Positions 33,315 through 39,007 of a DNA stretch of 39,007 nt are shown here, piece by piece. The stretch's first letter is position 1. Each line of letters opens with the position of its first letter. Source of the DNA: Basidiobolus ranarum. Its lineage: Eukaryota > Basidiobolomycota > Basidiobolomycetes > Basidiobolales. Location: contig JASJQH010006920.1 in NCBI GenBank assembly GCA_040143965.1, positions 1 to 39,007 of the forward strand. Direction: 5' to 3'. Below the pieces are notes generated by a model. The model worked only from the letters and a program-made list of their open reading frames with translations. It did not search any database and was not told where the DNA came from. The position numbers and the translations under genes were made by a program.

Positions 33315-33386
33315 GCCTGCTTAGCGCAGTGGTAGCGCGTCAGTCTCGTAAACTGAAGGTCGCCAGTTCAATCCCGGCAGTAGGCA
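33315..33386 (+). tRNA. tRNA with CGT anticodon on an elongator-Met-like body
   Basis: A 72-nt intronless cloverleaf. The acceptor stem has seven pairs including one G-T, the D stem is GCGC/GCGC, and the anticodon stem is TCAGT/ACTGA. The loop is CTCGTAA, giving anticodon CGT at 33347-33349, which reads the Thr codon ACG. The T stem has one A-C mismatch (33365 with 33375). The A box TTAGCGCAGTGG and B box GTTCAATCC are good and the discriminator is A. By memory, the D arm and the GTCAGTCTCRTAA part match eukaryotic elongator tRNA-Met, whose anticodon is CAT. It may be a true tRNA-Thr, a remoulded tRNA or a young pseudogene. A TTTT run lies at 33408-33411. Confidence 0.85.
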
Positions 33387-33585
33387 ATCTTCTTGACAAA
33401 TTCTTTGTTTTGTAGTAGCAACTAATACTACCACAATTAGTTAGGGTCTTTCCTATATATTTAATTTTTGTATTGAACACACAATCAGTGAGTAATGCTT
33501 CCAGTGTACTGGTATCCAAGTTGAGATCTATTAACTAATTCAATCTGCGTACTCTTACCTTGCCAAATAAATGGATTCTTGAATC
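33387..33585. other. Short AT-rich spacer
   Basis: Nothing recognisable lies between the tRNA and the first LTR-like repeat. Confidence 0.4.
33408..33411 (+). terminator. Possible Pol III terminator of the CGT tRNA
   Basis: A run of four T lies 22 nt past the tRNA end. It is short and rather distant, so it is weak. Confidence 0.35.
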
Positions 33586-34318
33586 TGTTGAAATTAGCAT
33601 AGCCTAAACATCTATATAATCATATATAGCTTGGTATTTAGTATTCCATATTGAACTAAGATATCACCTCCAGAGGAATTTACTTTGAACATTTTGAGAA
33701 CTTGTCCTAGATGTCCCAAACTTTGCACACATGTTCCTAGGACCTTCCTTAACACATTCTACACGTTTGTTTGTTTACCCGAAGGTACATACAGAGTTAA
33801 CTGTGGAAATACTTTTGTTGATAGATATTGACTACTAATAGAAAATAGTGTCTGACATTGACAACATACTTTTGTGCACCATCCAGTTTTATTCTCTGTT
33901 ATGCAGCATTAGTTCTTGCTGACATCAATGTATACAAAGTTTGTGTGAGGATTTAGGAGTTGGAGGTATAGCGCAAGTATTCAAGTTTCTTCAACTTATT
34001 TATTGACAATTTATAGATATATTTGTTGAAGTATTTAGAAGTGGTTTGGAGAAATTGGTGGATTTCACTTATTGAGTTGACATTTATAGTTTTGTCAAGA
34101 TGTAAGCAAACTAACATGTAGAATGTGTTAAGGAAGATCCCAGAGACATGTGTGCAAAGTTTAGGGCTTCTAGCACGAGTTTGAAAAATCTATATATCTG
34201 AGAACTTCTAAGTAAATTCCTCATGAGAATAATGGGTAATATCTTGGTTCAATATAAGATAACTAAGTACTAAGCAATATATGACTATATAGGTGTTTAG
34301 GCAAAGCTAATTTCAACA
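33586..34318. mobile_element. Inverted pair of copia-type LTR fossils
   Basis: The block is bounded by TGTTGAAATTAGC at the left and its reverse complement at the right. The left arm (33586 to about 33780, plus orientation) and the right arm (34318 back to about 33995, minus orientation) are diverged inverted copies. Both match the repeat at 36451-36790, which follows copia-like coding remnants. The TG...CA ends, a TATAAAT box and AATAAA signals fit LTRs. Each is broken or incomplete. No target-site duplication is evident at the outer edges. Divergence between the arms looks like roughly a fifth of positions, so they are old. A fold-back DNA element made of the same sequence is an alternative. 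Confidence 0.55.
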
Positions 34319-34863
34319 AGAACTTGCTTACATTGGTCATCATGTTAAGTATGGATATGATCCGGTATTGTCATGATACCTTAATTTCAACGATATTGAA
34401 ACGATTTGTGGTCCTCAGATAGCAATTTAGTATTTGCTTTTTTACTTGTTTTGCCTACACAGAACCAAGATGAAATGACCAAGTGGTCTAAGGCACTGCT
34501 TCCGGGTTGCAATCTCTCTTGATGATTGGTTTCGAACCTCACTTTCCTCATTTAATACTTCTCATTCTGTAAGCCAGTATAAATGGCATTCTGTAGTTGT
34601 TTGGCTAAGGTAGACATTTAATTTTTGGATTATAAACTTTGGCATACAGTTCCAAGAATTCGGAATTGGTTCTATATTTAGGTATATTTACTCGTCTAAA
34701 TAAGGGTGGGACCTTTTGTCACCTGTAAATATTACGATTCCAATAACCAGATAACGATGAGTTATTAACTAGGGCTATGCTATAACATATTGTATATTGC
34801 AGTAGAATGAAGAACTATTCAATAGAAGTATGCCACAGCTATTGGATATAAGGTAAACTGAAC
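34319..34863. other. Intergenic region with a tRNA-like relic
   Basis: AT-rich, with the tRNA-Leu-like sequence at 34469-34550 annotated separately. The part from 34551 to 34863 shows nothing else and would be the 3' flank of the APH-fold gene. Confidence 0.4.
34469..34550 (+). pseudogene. tRNA-Leu-like pseudogene
   Basis: An 82-nt stretch has the length of a long-variable-arm tRNA. The ends GATGAAA and TTTCCTC pair at six of seven positions. The A-box-like AAGTGGTCTAAGGC is of Leu/Ser type and the B-box-like GGTTTCGAACC has one extra T. The anticodon stem does not close cleanly and the D stem has a mismatch, so it should not fold properly. A tRNA-derived SINE head is an alternative. Confidence 0.5.
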
Positions 34864-35817
34864 CTAAAGCTTCTTTTGGTCGAAAAAGTCGGTCATGGTT
34901 TTACAAAACTGTGCCATCGGATGTTCAGCTGGTAGCTCTGCCAACGCCTGTCGGCAAAATAGTCGATAAAGTTCTCTACGAATCATCACCATCCGTTGGA
35001 GCGCATCGCGATCAACAACACCGCCACCATTCGACTCGTACCCCTCTAGAAGCCAGTTCGTGTACTGCTCTGAGTTAGCTTGTGGTACTGCTGACTGATC
35101 GATTGGGGAACCAGCACGCTCTAAAGTAACAACACCCCAAATTGGAGTCGATAAGTCATAGAGAAACCATGATTGCTGTAATTGATCCCAGTCGAACATA
35201 CACGGCATTCCAATGGAGGGATCCCAATAGTAGTTGCTCGGATTCACGTCACCATGAATTATTCCAAAGTGCGCAGGGTCTGATACAGTTTTTCTGTCAC
35301 GTTCGTCAACCTCGACTCCGGCCAAGATTCCGTCGTGGAGGGTAGTCCAGTGGCGGGCTTGAGCAGCGAGGGTTGGTTGCTCTTGGACAAAACGGCGTGT
35401 AAGTGTGTGCAGAAGAGCAAACCAACGCCCGAGGCTGACTACACTTTCCTTATTCGTCATCCATGTCCAGTCTGTGTAAACAATGGGCTCTCCAGTTGCA
35501 AATACAAAGAGGCATAGAATGAGGGAGCCACTTTGGACAACAGCAGTGTTGGTAATAGAACTACGAATGGGGTAGCATACAGGGAGCTTATTCTCGTGCA
35601 GAAACTCCAAAAGTGCCACCTCCAATTTAGTGCTGTCAAGTTTTTGGTTGTCCGGGTCAGGAGTGACACGCAGGATGAAGCGCTCTGTATCCTTATTGGC
35701 GAGGAAGGTATGGTTTTGTGAAGACTTAATACAATCTCCCACCTCGACACCCCAGTTTTCGCGCACAATATTACGTATTTGCTCAACGTCTACGGGAATA
35801 GTATCAAAAAGAGGCAT
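34864..35817 (-). CDS. APH/choline-kinase-fold small-molecule kinase, intronless
   Basis: A 317-residue single-exon protein of the aminoglycoside phosphotransferase (APH) superfamily. The N-lobe starts with HTFLANKDTERFILRVTPD (nucleotide-binding strand and Lys/Arg region). The catalytic loop is HGDVNPSNYY near 186, with the Brenner motif HxDxxxxN, and the metal-binding Asp is in CMFDWDQL, in place of DFG. Members phosphorylate hydroxyls of aminoglycosides, choline, homoserine, fructosamine or methylthioribose; the substrate cannot be told here. It lies alone between LTR fossils and a tRNA relic, has no introns, and is somewhat richer in G+C (about 45-52 percent in lines I counted) than its flanks. 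These fit an acquired gene, but I cannot prove it. The start ATG at 35817 opens the frame. Confidence 0.85.
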   Translation of the reverse strand: MPLFDTIPVDVEQIRNIVRENWGVEVGDCIKSSQNHTFLANKDTERFILRVTPDPDNQKLDSTKLEVALLEFLHENKLPVCYPIRSSITNTAVVQSGSLILCLFVFATGEPIVYTDWTWMTNKESVVSLGRWFALLHTLTRRFVQEQPTLAAQARHWTTLHDGILAGVEVDERDRKTVSDPAHFGIIHGDVNPSNYYWDPSIGMPCMFDWDQLQQSWFLYDLSTPIWGVVTLERAGSPIDQSAVPQANSEQYTNWLLEGYESNGGGVVDRDALQRMVMIRRELYRLFCRQALAELPAEHPMAQFCKTMTDFFDQKKL

Positions 35818-36139
35818 TTTTGTCTCTAAGAACTTGAATGGTCGTGGAAATCAAAGGAGTTGACAGCGATAGAGATACTTGACGACCTTGTTAAATACCC
35901 AATCTGAAAGATTAACTGGATTAAATTTAGTTAGATCCGCAGCCAGTGCCCCATTTTGGTGGGGTTACCGTAGACGTGATTTCCCAGAGAAAAAAGATTC
36001 CGCACTCTAATTCATTTTGTATTACGTCATACTCATATCAAAACAAATTAAACTTAATACTACGATATGTCTATGTCAACATCCATGTAGTTTTCGAGGT
36101 GAAGAATAATGATGCATCCTTTTTTAGTTGAAGCAATAT
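35818..36139. other. Spacer upstream of the APH-fold gene
   Basis: A 322-bp AT-rich spacer that should hold the APH gene promoter. It may include further decayed element sequence near its right edge. No gene is visible. Confidence 0.4.
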
Positions 36140-36790
36140 GATGTAGTACATTACCATATTATTCCACATAGAGTTGAGGTAGACCAGTTATTAGCTGATG
36201 CCCTTACTATCCAACATTACTCTTCTTGGGGACTCTGGTTATAGAATAATATTTCAAAGAAAAGGAACAGGTGCCTAGCAATCAGCATAGTATTTTTGAG
36301 TAACCAAGTAAGGCTCCAGGGGATTTTACTTCTACAATGATACTTACTTAGTACCTCTGTGATTTGAAAAGAAAAGGAACCCAAGCTTTATCTACAGTAA
36401 ACATATATGATTACTAGGATAGATCAGGAATGAGAGGTTCAGGTAATTACTGTTGAAATTGACAGAGCCTAAAAACCTATAGCTTAGTATTTAATTATTC
36501 CATATCTCACTATGATACTACTCACTACTCTCAAGAGGAGTTTACTTGGAATATTTTTACCAACTTACAAGTTCATCAACATATAGATTCCTCAAATTTG
36601 TCCAAGAAGCCCCAGACTTTGCACACATTGTTCTGGGACCTTCCTTAGCACATTCTATACATTTGTTTGTTTACCCAACTATAAATGTCCTCTTTGTACC
36701 CAATAAATCAATATGTGAAAACCACCAATTCTTCAGTTCACAAATCCACTTCCAACAAACTCCCAAAATACCTCAACAATTGCCAATAAA
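36140..36790 (+). mobile_element. Ty1/copia 3' end fossil with LTR
   Basis: At 36140-36210 a short stretch resembles the C-terminal end of a copia RNase H, including HYHIIPHRVEV and the QLLADALT segment typical of that end. About 240 bp later, at 36451, the LTR-type start TGTTGAAATT begins. The repeat continues to about 36790 with a TATAAAT and AATAAA signals. It matches the arms at 33586-34318. Only the 3' end is left; the rest is missing and what remains is broken. The drift suggests an old insertion. Confidence 0.5.
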
Positions 36791-37908
36791 TCTGTCATAT
36801 ATGAAACAGTCTCTCTGAGTGATTCCAGATATGTATGATGCTATTGACAACTAGTTTTGCAAGTATCTATCTATGGTGTAATACATTTAGCCATCAAAAA
36901 ACCCATCTAGAAATACAAAGACAAGATGCATTCAATGAGCCACCATATTCCATTTTAAATCTTACAATGACTTGCTGCAACCAACTAGATTCAATTTTAG
37001 TACTGAAGGCTTGTAATCCCAAGAGATTCACTATTGTGGTAGTGTCTTACTGTCAGTGTGGTATTTACCCTGAATCCATTGTGAGATACAGTTATTGACA
37101 CCAACTCACAAGTTCATTTCTCACAGCGTAGACAAAAGTCATCGAGGATTATGACAAAAAGTTGCTGGTCAATCACAAAGCAGTAGCAATACAATCGGCT
37201 GGTATACTATGCTGCAGAAAGCAATTCTAAATCAAGGCGGGGAAATAAAGCAATTGGAAGAGGAAAAGTCATAAACAGCTCATAGTTGTCTTGGTTGCCA
37301 TCAGCAAAGATATGTAGTTTATTTATACTGTGGTTGGTGAGAGACTCAAAGCAGGGCTATAAGGAGACTTATCAAAGCTTGCGTAACTCAACTAAACATA
37401 ATAAGCACTATTTTTTGTTGGTAGAATATAATCAAACTACTGGCTAATATTTTCGGTAAAAAAGGTGTACGAAATTAATCACAAATTTAATCCATATTCA
37501 TCTTTTACAGAGTCGCTGAAGTAGCAAACCAATCTTATGTTCAATGTAGATGCCAGTCAAATGGATCTTTGCGACTGGAAGAAGCGATAGGTAACTGGTA
37601 CGGTAACAAATAATTGCGTTGTATCTCTCGCACTTTCAGCAATTAAGCAGCTTACGAAATACAGTTTTTGAAACTGTAAGAATATTCGATCAAGGGGTGG
37701 ACGTTTTTGATTTAACTCTGATGGTTCAGGTCAGTGTCTTCCTTTCCAGTTGATGTTAATTTAGCTTGGTTATTCACGGATAGTAGCCTTGGTGATCCTT
37801 TTGCAAAATATATTCCGAATTACAAAAATCTAGCTAATTCTTTACAAAGCCTATCCTAACTGATTATATTAAAAAGAGGATTGAGTTTGATTAAATTTTG
37901 ACAACCAG
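36791..37908. other. Gene-free region
   Basis: About 1.1 kb of AT-rich sequence. A 87-codon frame at 36835-37098 has no recognisable features. I see no convincing gene or repeat. Confidence 0.4.
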
Positions 37909-37980
37909 GGCTCAATGGTCTAGTCGTATGATTCCTCGTTCGGGTCGTGGAGGTCCCGGGTTCAATTCCCGGTTGAGCCC
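37909..37980 (+). tRNA. tRNA-Pro(CGG)
   Basis: A 72-nt intronless tRNA. The acceptor stem GGCTCAA pairs fully with TTGAGCC and the discriminator is C, as usual for Pro. The anticodon loop is TTCGGGT with anticodon CGG at 37941-37943. The T stem CCGGG/CCCGG is perfect. The anticodon stem CCTCG/CGTGG has one T-T mismatch. The A box TGGTCTAGTCGTATG and B box GGTTCAATTCC are good. It reads CCG. Confidence 0.92.
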
Positions 37981-37983
37981 ATA

Positions 37984-37988
37984 TTTTT
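37984..37988 (+). terminator. Pol III terminator of tRNA-Pro
   Basis: A run of five T begins 4 nt after the tRNA end, a standard RNA polymerase III stop. Confidence 0.85.
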
Positions 37989-39007
37989 ATATACGTTTAT
38001 TGTTTTAGACAGTTTCCGTGCAGGTTTTCCAAGGAGAGTTAGAAGCTTACAGTGCAAGACCACAAGTCTGATTCGATTTCAAATTTGATGTCAAATAAAT
38101 TCTCAAGTTGGAAATATACTTGTCCGTAAACAGAATTGCCAATTAGATACTTATCACCAGGTATGTAGAGTTAGAAGAACCATATATCGTAGAAAGAATA
38201 CAGGATACTATTCAGGTTGTGGTTACGCCTCTCTCATCTTCATATCCTAGAGTGTAAATGACCATAAACTTCATCACATGAAATTCCTAATATAAGTCAC
38301 TCATACTGATGCTAAACACAAATTCGAACACATCCAGCTCTGACAATTTCACTCATGTGCAATTAGTGATTCGTAGGACAAATAGAAAGGTATGTGTGCT
38401 TTTTGCCTCCCTATTTGATACGAGATAGGTCTTTTGACTCCTAAAGCATGCTTACCGAACAGGTAAAATCAATGTTCAAACTATACTGGTAGCAACGCTC
38501 ATGTGGATAAAATTCAGGATTATTTTCCAAAATACGTAATTGATTTTCCGACGTGACTGTATTGCTAGATTGTATCATAAGAAAAAAAACACATTGATAT
38601 CTCATCGAAACATGATCTTATAGCTTCCCTGGGAAAATACCAAGACAATTGAATGACGGTGATGGTTTCATTTTCATTTTCCGTTAACGACTAATATAGA
38701 AATGATTAACCCGAATGTCAGGATTGAGAGGAAATATATGATTAAAAAGGATTAACACAATATTCTTCACAATCCCTCCATTATGCCTCTTTATTACTTC
38801 ATCAATAATCCATTTGGAATACCCGAATACTTTTCATCATGGGAAACCAATTATTTGATGAAAAGAAACATGGATGACAAAATTTCGTGTTACAATAATG
38901 ATTTGAAAATTTTAGACGATAGTATCTTTATTTAGTGGTAGATTTCTTCAGTTGCCATGAATTGTTAAAAGTGTACCGGCAGAGTCTGGATTATAAGTTT
39001 GAGTCCC
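37989..39007. other. Gene-free right end
   Basis: About 1 kb of AT-rich sequence. A 50-codon frame at 38783-38935 starts with MPLYYFINNPFGIPEYF but has no recognisable features, so I do not call it a gene. A gene could begin beyond the window. Confidence 0.4.

Noticed and set aside
36835-37098. 87-codon frame as a gene
   Set aside because: No recognisable domain. It lies next to fossil element sequence and has no splice-linked partner exons.
38783-38935. 50-codon frame at the right edge as a gene
   Set aside because: Too short, AT-rich and featureless to support. It might be a first exon, but nothing follows in the window.
1-39007. CRISPR array, bacterial operon or secondary-metabolite cluster
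   Set aside because: No spaced direct-repeat array is present, the genes are eukaryotic with introns, and their functions do not form one pathway.

Overview
The window is a nuclear segment from an intron-rich fungus, most likely an early-diverging (zygomycete-grade: Mucoromycota or Zoopagomycota) species. The evidence is dense, short GT-AG introns (mostly 50-110 nt), a Crh-type GH16 cell-wall enzyme, the fungal sterol glucosyltransferase Atg26, a fungal-type Tom20, WC-1-like PAS domains, and a PRL (PTP4A) phosphatase, a family I recall as missing from most Dikarya. The lineage call is an inference. I reconstructed 13 multi-exon or single-exon protein genes by joining exons at splice sites that keep frame and family motifs. 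Most have exon totals that I checked to be divisible by three.

Layout. 1-4277 (+): the 3' two thirds of an ABCC/MRP transporter whose first nucleotide-binding domain has lost its conserved catalytic motifs. 4640-5418 (-): ARPC5 of the Arp2/3 complex. 5808-6238 (-): mitochondrial ribosomal protein bL35m. 6873-9134 (-): a fusion of the mitochondrial import receptor Tom20 with a MYND finger and a SET methyltransferase domain, the most striking gene here. 10074-13682 (+): Atg26. 14318-15517 (+): an unrecognised type I membrane protein with two cysteine-rich modules, behind three 36-bp tandem repeats. 15714-16373 (-): a small acidic unknown. 17760-18743 (+): an intronless double-PAS protein. 19308-20318 (+): GH16. 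20882-25532 (-): a 25-exon BAR-PH-PH-C2-RasGAP. 27447-28168 (+): PRL phosphatase. 28677-30067 (+): DUF218 membrane protein. 30497-32368 (-): Vps17-like PX-BAR sorting nexin.

From about 32.4 kb to the end the gene density drops. This part holds a tRNA with an elongator-Met-like body but a CGT (Thr) anticodon, an inverted pair of copia-type LTR fossils, a tRNA-Leu-like pseudogene, an intronless APH-fold kinase (34864-35817, -), a copia 3' end fossil with its LTR, and an intact tRNA-Pro(CGG).

The genes are unrelated housekeeping and membrane or signalling functions. They do not form a pathway cluster. Two themes recur: membrane-associated signalling or trafficking (RasGAP with BAR, Vps17, PRL with a CaaX box, Arp2/3), and mitochondria (bL35m next to the Tom20-SET fusion). 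The best candidate for something undescribed is the Tom20-MYND-SET fusion, followed by the cysteine-rich receptor-like protein and the anticodon-shifted tRNA.
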